Shown here piece by piece: positions 47,740 to 55,854 of a stretch of 64,000 nucleotides of DNA. The stretch is taken from assembly GCA_016699775.1 (NCBI GenBank), contig CP065010.1, forward strand, positions 682,001 to 746,000, in the 5' to 3' direction. The DNA is from Candidatus Falkowbacteria bacterium (GTDB taxonomy: Bacteria > Patescibacteriota > Patescibacteriia > Patescibacteriales > Patescibacteriaceae). The translations under genes were made by a program, and so were the position numbers. Position 1 is the first letter of the stretch. Each line of letters starts with the position of its first letter. The notes under the pieces are model-generated. The model was not told the DNA's origin. It did no database searches and saw nothing but the letters and a program-made list of their open reading frames with translations.

Positions 47740-47870
47740 AGAAAATGTACTACAGGTATCGTTCATTCAAGAAGCCTCGCTTAAACTCCTCGTCCTCGCT
47801 CTACTCGGACTCGTCAAACAGTAAGCTCGGCCACATTCTTGAATTCATTCACCTGTTACGTACATTTTCT
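47740..47870. repeat. Long imperfect inverted repeat with GC-richer core
   Basis: Outer arms about 35 nt long (47740-47773 and 47836-47870) share AGAAAATGTAC, ACAGGT and CATTCAAGAA or their complements in order, separated by about 60 nt rich in CGAG/CTCG words. Either a small non-autonomous mobile remnant or a structured RNA; no ORF here looks like a protein. Confidence 0.6.
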
Positions 47871-47930
47871 AAGACTTGTTACATACAATACAAGTACCCT
47901 CTGAAATCCCCGCCTCTCCACTGTCATCCC

Positions 47931-48004
47931 CGACTTGGTCGGGGATCTTGTGAATACTATGTGTAATATATTTTACCCAGATCCCTGCCTTCGCAGGGAT
48001 GACA
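47931..48004 (+). repeat. Composite repeat: TGTCATCCCC palindromes around a 48-bp core
   Basis: Left palindrome TGTCATCCCCGAC/GTCGGGGATC, a core (47940-47987) containing TTGTGAATACTATGTG, and a right palindrome GATCCCTG...CAGGGATGACA. The core recurs at 55583-55630 on the other strand with about four mismatches. Confidence 0.8.
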
Positions 48005-48055
48005 AGTAAGGAGTACAAGATGACAGAAAAAATAATGAGAATGAAAGACTAAAAA

Positions 48056-48205
48056 CTACTCAGAAATCGTTTCATTAAAAGCACTCCTGATATCATTTTC
48101 ATCTTCAAACAAAGTACCAAGAACCAAAGAAGCTATTAGATGATGTTTACCTTCAAAAAAATTAGTATCTTTGGCTTCAAAATCTGAAAATGATTCATTA
48201 TTCAT
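48056..48205 (-). CDS. Small unknown protein, 49 residues
   Basis: ATG 48205 to TAG 48056. Acidic, starting MNNESFSDFEAKD and containing HHLIASLVLGTLFEDEND; no membrane helix and no known motif. It lies 11 nt after the gene at 48217, so it would be the second gene of that transcript. No ribosome site is evident. Support is only position and a sensible composition, so a chance ORF is possible. Confidence 0.4.
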   Translation of the reverse strand: MNNESFSDFEAKDTNFFEGKHHLIASLVLGTLFEDENDIRSAFNETISE

Positions 48206-48216
48206 ATAAAAAAATT

Positions 48217-48525
48217 TTAATTAGTTTCATTTTTAATTTCAACTAAACGTCGAAGAATCAAACGTCGTAAATCAGGGATTGAATCTCGCAAAAAAATAGA
48301 TATACGATGCATATCTTCTTCATCAAGTAGATTCTCCATTTCTTCTAACTGACTTGAACTCAGATTATCAAAAATAACCTGACTTATTTCTCGATTAATC
48401 CGCTCAATTAAATCTTGCCGAATTGTTTCGTGCCCGGCTTCATCCAAACCAGAAACATATTTTGCTTCAATTAAGCAATCAGCAAAGTATCCAGATAGTT
48501 CTTGTTGATCTTCTAAAATATTCAT
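48217..48525 (-). CDS. Small helical protein, DUF5663-like
   Basis: 102 residues from ATG 48525 (a GTG at 48558 opens the frame earlier but adds an unconvincing Cys-rich leader). All-helical, acidic, with the pattern IRQDLIERINREISQVIFDNLSSSQLEEMENLL and then a second helical pair. This resembles the DUF5663 proteins found in Patescibacteria, a family without known function. No signal or membrane part. It is followed by the 49-residue ORF. Confidence 0.65.
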   Translation of the reverse strand: MNILEDQQELSGYFADCLIEAKYVSGLDEAGHETIRQDLIERINREISQVIFDNLSSSQLEEMENLLDEEDMHRISIFLRDSIPDLRRLILRRLVEIKNETN

Positions 48526-48581
48526 TACTAAATTATAACAAATCTTACAAAGTGTCACAATATTTTCTGTGGATAAAAAAG

Positions 48582-48607
48582 CAGACTATTAGTTTCCTAA
48601 TAGCCTG
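48582..48607 (-). terminator. Intrinsic terminator after the gene at 48629
   Basis: On the minus strand an 11-bp stem (CAGGCTATTAG / CTAATAGTCTG, one G-T pair) with a GAAA tetraloop is followed by CTTTTTT. Confidence 0.92.
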
Positions 48608-48628
48608 AAATTTTATCAAATCAGTTTT

Positions 48629-49057
48629 TTACGCCATACTAGCAGCCATGGCGAAACTTCCCCCGCTTTCTCTCTCATCTTGACATTCCTCGTCACGACG
48701 TTTCTTGTCGTAAAAAAGAATTTTCTCAAAAATTTTTTGCGATCCATAAGCCCTTGCTTCTTCTTCTTCCTTCGTAAGAATATACAATGAGTTGAGACGT
48801 CCCCTGAAATCATTAAAAACTTTGGGGCTGACAATTAATGGGTCAAAAACATTTTTGCTTGATATTGACCCAAACTCACAAAGCTGATCCTTACTTAAGG
48901 AAAAACCGTCTTCCTTAGTAATATGGAAGAAAAGTTTTTCTTTAGACTCTTTGTTAATTATTTGGATAGTGTACCGCTCACTAATCCCGACTGTTTTGCG
49001 ACACAAAACACAAACTTGATCACTTTTCTCTGAGTTGGAGAGGGTTTTCTTTGCCAT
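48629..49057 (-). CDS. Unknown soluble protein with a CxxC pair
   Basis: 142 residues. VCVLCRK (about 16-22) could bind metal but no second CxxC pair is seen; a lone Cys follows much later (LCEFG). The middle is beta-rich (RYTIQIINKESKEKLFFHITKED) and the C-terminal third is a charged helix (EEEEARAYGSQKIFEKILFYDKKRRDEE). I do not recognise the family. Monocistronic, with its own terminator at 48582-48607. Confidence 0.65.
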   Translation of the reverse strand: MAKKTLSNSEKSDQVCVLCRKTVGISERYTIQIINKESKEKLFFHITKEDGFSLSKDQLCEFGSISSKNVFDPLIVSPKVFNDFRGRLNSLYILTKEEEEARAYGSQKIFEKILFYDKKRRDEECQDERESGGSFAMAASMA

Positions 49058-49095
49058 TTTGTTTTTATTTTTTTGATTTTAAATAAAAAAGAACA

Positions 49096-49118
49096 AAAAT
49101 ACTGAATTTCAGTATTTT
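49096..49118 (-). terminator. Intrinsic terminator after the phosphatase gene
   Basis: AAAATACTGAA pairs with TTCAGTATTTT around a 1-nt centre; on the minus strand T-rich sequence follows (TTTTTGTTCTTTTTT). Confidence 0.8.
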
Positions 49119-49151
49119 CATAATAATACTCTTTTTTTAAATTTTGTCAAG

Positions 49152-49715
49152 TTATTTTCTTCTATTAACAGGAGTATTAAACTTCATAATCTTACAATTT
49201 GGTATTTCTTTCTCTGTCCAAAGACCGGTTTTTTCGTCTGAAAAACCTTTAAAATAGGCATAAGCAGCAGCTAAGACTGGCAAATGAGAAACAACCAAAA
49301 CAGTTTTATAGGACTCTTTCTGTATATCTTTAAGAAAGCTAGCCAGCCGTTTTTTTAAATCAGCATACGACTCACCTCCACGAGGCGTTGCAGTCCAAGG
49401 GTTTTTTTGTTTTTCTCGCCACTCATAAAAGTAACTAACTGATTTATTCTCAAAGCCGGTACTACGGTCATTTAAGCGACCATCCTCAATAATCGGTTTA
49501 TGATAAAAACGATTAACAATACGTGCTGTTTGTTTAGTCCGAAGCAGTTCTGAAATAATAATAATATCAATTTTTTCTTTTTTTAATAGTTGAGCAGCTA
49601 CTTCAGCTTGCTTACGACCTAAAGCAGTCAGCCGAACCTTCGGGTTCGGCTTGCTATTGCATAAAGCTTTCACATTATAGTTTGTTTGTCCATGACGGAG
49701 GAAGATAAGCTTCAT
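49152..49715 (-). CDS. Histidine phosphatase family protein (phosphoglycerate mutase-like)
   Basis: 187 residues. Opens with LIFLRHGQTNYN, the RHG catalytic motif with the phosphorylated His near 8. Then come SELLRTKQTA (second Arg), the Glu-containing TPRGGESYADLKKR and VSHLPVLAAA with the second His. Acts on small phosphate esters or possibly phosphoproteins; the substrate is unknown. It follows the FISUMP prepilin gene by 8 nt and shares its transcript. Confidence 0.9.
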   Translation of the reverse strand: MKLIFLRHGQTNYNVKALCNSKPNPKVRLTALGRKQAEVAAQLLKKEKIDIIIISELLRTKQTARIVNRFYHKPIIEDGRLNDRSTGFENKSVSYFYEWREKQKNPWTATPRGGESYADLKKRLASFLKDIQKESYKTVLVVSHLPVLAAAYAYFKGFSDEKTGLWTEKEIPNCKIMKFNTPVNRRK

Positions 49716-49723
49716 GTTAATTC

Positions 49724-50926
49724 TTAATTTTTAATACAACGAACTGAAAATTTAGTAAATTTTGAATAATTATTGTTTCTTACAATCTGCGTAGGAACAG
49801 AGGTATTAATATTTCTAAACCAAGCTTTATGAAAATCACTGGTACCCACTGATCCTGAAGTTGTTGATGTCCAAATATCTCCACCTGACCCAAAATGATC
49901 ATCTGAATTTCCTGTGCAATATGGTAGTGGCCAATTAATTGGGCAGCTAACTCCAGATCTAGCAAAGGAACCACCATAATATCCAAAATCAAAGCCAGCT
50001 TCACTTTGTAAGGCGATTCCCTCTCCGTCACCTCTTGGACCTGTAGTCGTTAGATCATAAGGAAAATGAGTATCACAAAAAGCATCATCGCAAAGACTAC
50101 GCTCTAGAATTGTGAATTCATCGTGCGAAGGAATATGCCAGCCATCAGGACATAGACCTTGAGATTTTTCGAGAGGCATTGTTATATCAAACGGGTCAAC
50201 GTTCATTGCCGCATACCAGGTATAAACTGCATGTTCACTATAGGGAGGATTGCAATTATTGACCGTTTGCATACAGTATCGCTCAGAAGCGACATAGGTT
50301 GGGTCGGGATACGGGCAAGGAGAAGGATAGACACTACACCAGTGACCAACTCTAGTATCAAGTTGCGTGCCATCTGGCTTTGTTATAGTTCTTAAATTTT
50401 GTGCCATCCAACATTGCCCACCAATCTCAATTGTTCTATAAGAAAATCCATCCCTATCTGTAACATCTTCACCACAATCATCCTGCACTAAACAATTTCC
50501 ATTTTTACAAATTACAATACCTTTAGGATAGTCACCATTATTTGAACCAATACAGAAAGTTAATTTATACCCAGTCGTAGTTGTTACATAGGTATAATCT
50601 GAACCAACACAACCCCCATCTGTCCGAGGCATAGGGTTTGAAGGAACAGCCTTTAAAAAGGTAATGCCATTTGAAGCGATCGGCTGACCTGGAAAAATCA
50701 TTGTCGGATACGTCTTTGTAGAATCATAATATGCCTGTAAAGCATTAACGATTGAGCTAATATCAGAAAGACGTTTTGTATCTCTTGTTTTTAAGCGAAC
50801 ATTAGTTGAAGCAATAACACTGAGACTAACTAAAATCCCAATAATCGCTACAGAAACAAGAACCTCCACTAAGGTAAAACCTTTGATTTTTTTCTTTAAT
50901 ATGTTTGGCATTTTAGTAATTATCAT
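49724..50926 (-). CDS. Type IV pilin-like protein with C-terminal FISUMP domain
   Basis: About 400 residues. The class III prepilin signature KKKIKG/FTLVEVLVSVAIIGIL (cleavage after G) precedes a hydrophobic helix, then a short pilin-like part and a C-terminal Fibrobacter-major-paralogous (FISUMP) domain with GGQCWMAQNLRT, CPDGWHIPSHDEF, IWTSTTSG and a final FSVRCIKN. Start chosen at ATG 50926: a TATACT -10 (50933-50938) lies 6 nt upstream, matching the leaderless pattern of this genome; 50950 and 50911 are alternatives. Surface adhesin or pseudopilus tip is likely. A paralogue lies at 57233-58542. Confidence 0.88.
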   Translation of the reverse strand: MIITKMPNILKKKIKGFTLVEVLVSVAIIGILVSLSVIASTNVRLKTRDTKRLSDISSIVNALQAYYDSTKTYPTMIFPGQPIASNGITFLKAVPSNPMPRTDGGCVGSDYTYVTTTTGYKLTFCIGSNNGDYPKGIVICKNGNCLVQDDCGEDVTDRDGFSYRTIEIGGQCWMAQNLRTITKPDGTQLDTRVGHWCSVYPSPCPYPDPTYVASERYCMQTVNNCNPPYSEHAVYTWYAAMNVDPFDITMPLEKSQGLCPDGWHIPSHDEFTILERSLCDDAFCDTHFPYDLTTTGPRGDGEGIALQSEAGFDFGYYGGSFARSGVSCPINWPLPYCTGNSDDHFGSGGDIWTSTTSGSVGTSDFHKAWFRNINTSVPTQIVRNNNYSKFTKFSVRCIKN

Positions 50927-51002
50927 AATTTTAGTATAGCATAGTGGCATTATTCCGACATCTTTGTTTTAATCTCATATATTCTTAAAATCTCCGATAA
51001 AA

Positions 51003-52259
51003 TTATATAGTAATAATTAAAGCAATAGCTGCTAAACTCATTACCACGGCAATAATCCAACCCATAGTATTACTTAGCCCTGAATTAGTATACTGCCCCA
51101 TAATTTTTTTATTACGACTAATCAACATAATTAAAATCAACAGAGGCGGTGCACAAATTCCATTTAAAATAGCTGTATAATATAGCATCTGAAACGGTTG
51201 TATTGGCGTGAAATTTATCAAAACTCCCACTAAGGTGCTAATTATAATAATTACATAAAATGCTTTGGCTTGATTAAATTTCTTTCCAAGTCCAGCTTTC
51301 CAATTAAATGTTTCGGCCAAAGCATATGAAGCTGAGCCAGCCAAAATTGGCACAGCTAACAATCCGGTACCAATTATTCCGGCTGCAAAAAGAAGAAAAG
51401 CAAAATCACCAGCTAATGGACGTAAAGCAGCGGCCGCTTGATCAGCCGTGGTAATAGTAGTCAATCCGTGCACACCTAAAGTTGAGGCAGTTGTTACAAT
51501 GATAAAAAACATCACAAGATTTGAAAAAAGCATGCCGATAAAAGTATCAACACGCATTCGCCGAATATCCCGATAGTTAATACGAGGTTTGGCATTACTG
51601 TTTTCCGTCAGTTTATGATTAGCAATTTCTTCTTCAACTTCCTCGTCAGCCTGCCAAAAGAATAGATAGGGAGAAATAGTTGTTCCTAAAATGGCCACGA
51701 TATTTAAAAGATATAACCTAGAAAAAGAAAAACTTGGGACCAAGGTTGAAAAAATAATCTCACTCCAATCTTGTTTGATAACAAAAGCTGTCACTACATA
51801 GGCAAACAATGACAAGGTCAAATATTTTAAAAATCTTGCATATGTTGCATAGGAAACAAAAATTTCAAGGGCCAAAGTTATACCAGTTATTACTAATAGC
51901 CAAACTAAAAAGGGAAAGCCGATCAAAAGTTGTCCGGCCGCTGCCATAGCGCCTAAATCAGCACCAATGTTTATTGTATTAGCAATACAGAGTATAGCCA
52001 CGGCTCCAAATAAAACTGTCCGTCCATAATGTTCTTTTACAACTTTGGCTAATCCTTTTCCAGTCACCATACCAATTCGACCACATATCTCTTGAATAAT
52101 GGTCATAAAAGGAAATGAAAAAAGAGCAGTCCATAATTGACTATACCCAAACTGACTACCTGTTTGTGAGTAAGTAGCAATACCAGAAGGATCATCATCA
52201 GAAGCACCGGTGATAAAGCCTGGTCCTAGTTTCTTTAAAAATGCTTTTATTTTTTTCAT
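51003..52259 (-). CDS. NRAMP-like divalent metal transporter, atypical ion site
   Basis: 418 residues with about eleven helices. The first-helix motif reads SDDDPSGIATYSQTGSQFGY, where classic Mn/Fe NRAMPs have DPGN; the sixth-helix motif reads GTTISPYLFFWQ where they have MPH. Both the Asn and the soft Met ligand of the metal site are therefore changed. This matches the NRAMP-related branch reported to move harder ions such as Mg2+, but specificity is inferred. A loop of about 30 charged residues (EEVEEEIANHK) follows the sixth helix. TATACT lies 6 nt before the ATG. Confidence 0.88.
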   Translation of the reverse strand: MKKIKAFLKKLGPGFITGASDDDPSGIATYSQTGSQFGYSQLWTALFSFPFMTIIQEICGRIGMVTGKGLAKVVKEHYGRTVLFGAVAILCIANTINIGADLGAMAAAGQLLIGFPFLVWLLVITGITLALEIFVSYATYARFLKYLTLSLFAYVVTAFVIKQDWSEIIFSTLVPSFSFSRLYLLNIVAILGTTISPYLFFWQADEEVEEEIANHKLTENSNAKPRINYRDIRRMRVDTFIGMLFSNLVMFFIIVTTASTLGVHGLTTITTADQAAAALRPLAGDFAFLLFAAGIIGTGLLAVPILAGSASYALAETFNWKAGLGKKFNQAKAFYVIIIISTLVGVLINFTPIQPFQMLYYTAILNGICAPPLLILIMLISRNKKIMGQYTNSGLSNTMGWIIAVVMSLAAIALIITI

Positions 52260-52381
52260 ACATTTAGTATAGCAAAAGCTAGGTTAAACAAGGAACATTT
52301 GATATCAAACTACTATTTTTCATATAAAAAAGCCTCCATTAAATTATCATCAATTGACCTCATTACATTATTTAATACAAT

Positions 52382-52405
52382 AAATTACCTAATATTAGGT
52401 AATTT
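52382..52405. promoter_or_regulatory. Perfect 24-bp palindrome
   Basis: Half-site AAATTACCTAAT is followed directly by its reverse complement (52382-52405). It lies about 55 nt past the stop of the beta-CASP gene on the minus strand and about 120 nt before the NRAMP start, so it may be a weak terminator or an operator. The remaining 200-base gap shows nothing else. Confidence 0.5.
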
Positions 52406-52460
52406 CTAATGATAATATTACTTTTCTAACAACATCATATTTATCCACAGTCTGTATATA

Positions 52461-53867
52461 TTAAACTTCAAACTCTTCACCTGGTTGCGGAATATGAATA
52501 GATAGATGAGGTAATTTTTCCTGTAACAAAGCCCGTAGAGCTTCTGCAGCCGGTGGTTCACCGTGCACTAAAAATACTTTTTTTAAACCTTTTAATTTTT
52601 CAATATAGGTATATAATCCGTTTTGATCAGCATGAGCACTAAATTCATTAATCATACAAACTTGAGCTTTTAGTTCATGCATTCTACCAAAAATTGGGAC
52701 ATGTGCATGACCTTCTTGAATTTTTCGACCAAGGGTCTGTGCTGCTTGATAGCCAGTTAAAATAATCACTGCTTGCGGATCCCAAACTGTATGTTCAAGA
52801 TGATGAAGGATTCTTCCACCTTCAGCCATACCGGATGAGGCAATTACCATAAATGGACCTTCAGCAGTATTAAGGGCTTTTGATTCTTCTTTAGTTGAAA
52901 CATAATGCAAATTTTCAAAAGCAAAAGGTGACTCATGATTGTTCATAAAATCAGTCCAAGCTTGTTGATCAAAATCTTTTAAGTGCTTGGAAAATACTTG
53001 AGTAATGCGATTAGACAGTGGGCTGTCAATGTAAATTGGCAAAACTGGAATACGACCCTCGTTATGTAAACGATGTAAAATATAGATTAATTCTTGGGTT
53101 CTACCTAAAGCAAAAGCTGGAACAATAATTTTTTGTTTCTGTTCCACAGCTTGAGTAATGATTTTTACAAGAAAATCATCAACCTCAGAAATTGGTCGAT
53201 GAAGACGATCACCATACGTGCATTCAATAATAAGAGTATCAATTGTTTCTTTAATATCCTCCGGATCGTGAAGGATTGGCACTCCCCCATTACCTAAATC
53301 ACCAGTAAATAAAATTCGTTTAGTCTCTTGATTATTTTGACACTCAATGACCGTTACCGCTGAGCCTAAAATATGACCAGCATCATAAAACTTAAAACGG
53401 TTATGCTGATCAAGCACATTCCAATCTTGGTGTATTCGTTGATAATTGGCTATCTGAAAATGTGTGCTTGTTTCTTCAACCTCTTCTGAAGTATATAAAG
53501 GTGTCAATAAATCTTCGGCCACAAACCCCTGACCAAGTAAATGCTCATAATCACTTCTTTGTACATTGGCTGAATCAAGCATAATCAAGTGAGCAATTTG
53601 CGCCGTGGCATCTGTTGCGTTGATTACTCCGGTATAGCCACTCTTATACAATAATGGCAAGGTTCCGCAGTGATCAGCGTGAGCATGAGACAAAATAACC
53701 GAATTAAGAGATTTTGCATCAAAAGGCAAGCTTTTATTAAGCTCATAGGCCTGTTTCCTTCTCCCTTGGTGTAAACCACAATCAAGTAGAATTTTATAGC
53801 CATTATTATCAAGAATATGCTTTGAACCGGTTACCTCGGAAGCTGCTCCAAAAAAATGTAATTTCAT
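52461..53867 (-). CDS. MBL-fold beta-CASP RNA nuclease (CPSF/YSH1-like)
   Basis: 468 residues. Metallo-beta-lactamase motifs: VILSHAHADHCGTLPLL (HxHxDH near 60), FYDAGHILGSAV, LFTGDLGNGG. The beta-CASP motifs IECTYGDRLH and VIASSGMAEGGRILHHLEH follow, then the C-terminal RMMBL with EFSAHADQNGLYTYIEKL. Endo- or 5'-exonuclease on RNA. The full set of metal ligands is present. TATACT lies 8 nt before the ATG. Adjacent to ABC-F and NRAMP genes but separately punctuated. Confidence 0.95.
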   Translation of the reverse strand: MKLHFFGAASEVTGSKHILDNNGYKILLDCGLHQGRRKQAYELNKSLPFDAKSLNSVILSHAHADHCGTLPLLYKSGYTGVINATDATAQIAHLIMLDSANVQRSDYEHLLGQGFVAEDLLTPLYTSEEVEETSTHFQIANYQRIHQDWNVLDQHNRFKFYDAGHILGSAVTVIECQNNQETKRILFTGDLGNGGVPILHDPEDIKETIDTLIIECTYGDRLHRPISEVDDFLVKIITQAVEQKQKIIVPAFALGRTQELIYILHRLHNEGRIPVLPIYIDSPLSNRITQVFSKHLKDFDQQAWTDFMNNHESPFAFENLHYVSTKEESKALNTAEGPFMVIASSGMAEGGRILHHLEHTVWDPQAVIILTGYQAAQTLGRKIQEGHAHVPIFGRMHELKAQVCMINEFSAHADQNGLYTYIEKLKGLKKVFLVHGEPPAAEALRALLQEKLPHLSIHIPQPGEEFEV

Positions 53868-53900
53868 ATATTTTTAGTATACAAGATTTCCCAAGTAATA

Positions 53901-53933
53901 AAAATAGAACGACCCTCTATGGCCGTTCTATTT
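53901..53933 (-). terminator. Intrinsic terminator after the ABC-F gene
   Basis: AAAATAGAACG (53901-53911) pairs with CGTTCTATTT (53924-53933), with an inner CC/GG pair; A- and T-rich on both sides. Confidence 0.85.
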
Positions 53934-54004
53934 ATATACTCTATTTCTTACCTTCTAAAAAATAAATGCAAAACTTCAGTTCTCCTCTTTTAGTATTCTT
54001 AATT

Positions 54005-55456
54005 TTAAATTTTTCTTAAGTCAAGTTCATCAGGAATTTTTATTTCTTTTACAAAATCAGGCATGTGGCTAACTAGCATTATGGCTCCTTGGTAATTATT
54101 TATAGCCTCGGCGATAACTGGAAGGTGTCGGAAATTGATATGATTGGTTGGCTCATCTAAGATTAATAATCCTGGTTTCATCAATACTAAACGTGCAAAT
54201 GATAATAAACCCTTTTGACCCTCAGATAATTCAGCAACAGTTCGTCCCATTAAATCACCGGTAATTAAAAAACCAGCTGCAATAGAACGCAGTTCTTGAG
54301 TATCATAGCCATCAGCCATACTACTGTGTAATGAATCAAAAACAGTTTGACTATAATCCAAAGTAGAAAAATCTTGGCTGTAATAGCCAACTCGTGTGCC
54401 TTCCATAATTATTGCTCCCTTACTTTCTCCTGAGGCCAAAGCTCTAAGCAAGGTGCTTTTACCCATACCATTTGGTCCGGAAACCAATAAACGACTCCGT
54501 TGACGTAAAGTAATATCAACTGGCTTATCTATTGCCTTATGATCAATAATAACTTTGACTGAAGTAATTTTTACAATATCACCAACAATTTCTTGCTCTG
54601 GAATTTCAAACTCACGAATAGTTTTATCTTCTTTTCTAACATCCACTTTATTTTCTTCCAACTCTTCGGTTTCATCTTTTAATTTCTTTGCTAATTTACG
54701 CATCTTTCCACCTTTGTTGGCAAAAAAGTTAACTTTCTCTTTGCGGTCCTGAATGGTTTTTTCAAGTTGGGCATTTTTTCTTTGTTCACGTTCAATTCGT
54801 TTATTTATTTCTTCAACCACTGAATAATAGTCACCCACATAATTTTCTATGGTATGTGTATGAACATCTAAATATAAAACACCTTCAGTAAAGCAATTTA
54901 AAAAATCTGCATCATGGGAAATTACAATAACAGTTTTTTCATACATTATTAAAAATTCAACAAGGTGATCAATTCCCGCTTGATCCAAATTGTTTGTTGG
55001 TTCATCTAATAAAAGAATGTCGGGATTTTGTAGTAAAGCAAAAGCTAATAATAATCTGGCTTGTTGGCCACCAGATAAATCACCAACTTTTCTATCAGTC
55101 GGTATTGAGAAGTTTACCGCGTCCATGGCCTTTGCCATCTTGCTCGCTAAATTTGGTGGCACAATTTCAAAAGCCTTGGCAAAATATTGTTCAACGGTTA
55201 ATTCAAAGTCGGATCGTTCAACTGTTTGTTTAGCTGCCCCAATCGTAGCTCCATTAGTAACAGAAATTCTACCACTTTTTGGCTTTAATTCGCCTTGAAG
55301 TAAGTCAAATAAGGTACTTTTTCCAGCTCCATTTTGACCCATTAAGGTCAATTTTGCTTTTCGACGAATGCTAAAACTAGCACCCTCTAAAACCGGGCGC
55401 TTATCAACATATTCAAATGTTACATCATCAAAACGGACGATTACTTCTTCAGCCAT
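54005..55456 (-). CDS. ABC-F family ATPase (ribosome-associated)
   Basis: 483 residues, shorter than most ABC-F proteins. Two nucleotide domains: Walker A GQNGAGKSTLFDLL (near 38) and GPNGMGKSTLLRAL (near 330), signatures LSGGQQARLLLAFALL and the altered LSEGQKGLLSFARLV, Walker B LLLDEPTNNLD and LILDEPTNHIN. The charged inter-domain linker (KKLKDETEELEENK, about 240-290) is present. No membrane part. These proteins act at the ribosomal E site to relieve stalled or drug-bound ribosomes. TATTAT lies 6 nt before the ATG. Confidence 0.93.
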   Translation of the reverse strand: MAEEVIVRFDDVTFEYVDKRPVLEGASFSIRRKAKLTLMGQNGAGKSTLFDLLQGELKPKSGRISVTNGATIGAAKQTVERSDFELTVEQYFAKAFEIVPPNLASKMAKAMDAVNFSIPTDRKVGDLSGGQQARLLLAFALLQNPDILLLDEPTNNLDQAGIDHLVEFLIMYEKTVIVISHDADFLNCFTEGVLYLDVHTHTIENYVGDYYSVVEEINKRIEREQRKNAQLEKTIQDRKEKVNFFANKGGKMRKLAKKLKDETEELEENKVDVRKEDKTIREFEIPEQEIVGDIVKITSVKVIIDHKAIDKPVDITLRQRSRLLVSGPNGMGKSTLLRALASGESKGAIIMEGTRVGYYSQDFSTLDYSQTVFDSLHSSMADGYDTQELRSIAAGFLITGDLMGRTVAELSEGQKGLLSFARLVLMKPGLLILDEPTNHINFRHLPVIAEAINNYQGAIMLVSHMPDFVKEIKIPDELDLRKI

Positions 55457-55522
55457 ATATTTATAATAAGATTCAGAGATAGGATAGCAGATATATTAAA
55501 AAATTGGTAGATGGGGATCATA

Positions 55523-55671
55523 TGTCATCCCCGACTCTTCGCTGTCATCCCTGTCCCGGGTCAAGCCCGGGATAAACTCCAGCGGGGATCCGGGTAAAAT
55601 TTATTGCACATAGTATTCACAAGATCCCCGTCTACACCTGCCTGCCGGTAGGCAAGTGGGGATGACAGGAA
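55523..55671 (-). repeat. Composite repeat, inverted copy of the 47931 element
   Basis: Contains TGTCATCCCC units at both ends, a CCCGGG...CCCGGG palindrome, and the core at 55583-55630, which is the reverse complement of 47940-47987 with about four mismatches. Part of the 398-base gap between the ABC-F and T9SS-type genes; the rest of the gap holds the terminator at 55713-55754 and a CCATACT/AGTATGG hairpin near 55797-55813. Confidence 0.8.
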
Positions 55672-55712
55672 GGAAACAGGAATGGCATAGGAAAAAAAAA
55701 TGATTGAGAAAA

Positions 55713-55754
55713 TAAAAATCCCTCCCATACGATGTTACTGTGTATGGAAGGGAT
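55713..55754 (-). terminator. Strong terminator after the T9SS-type gene
   Basis: On the minus strand ATCCCTTCCATAC pairs with GTATGGGAGGGAT, followed by TTTTTATTTT. The stem is more GC-rich than the local terminators. Confidence 0.88.
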
Positions 55755-55854
55755 CGGTCAAAGAACAAATTGGAACAATATGAAAGAACGTCTCCATACT
55801 TTACAGTATGGAATATGGAAGGTAGAGCGATGGTGCAATTTTTTTGAATGTGTC

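Noticed and set aside
47706..47966. 86-residue ORF in the gap after metG
   Set aside because: It runs through an inverted repeat and a TGTCATCCCC unit and is Ser/Arg-rich with no motif.
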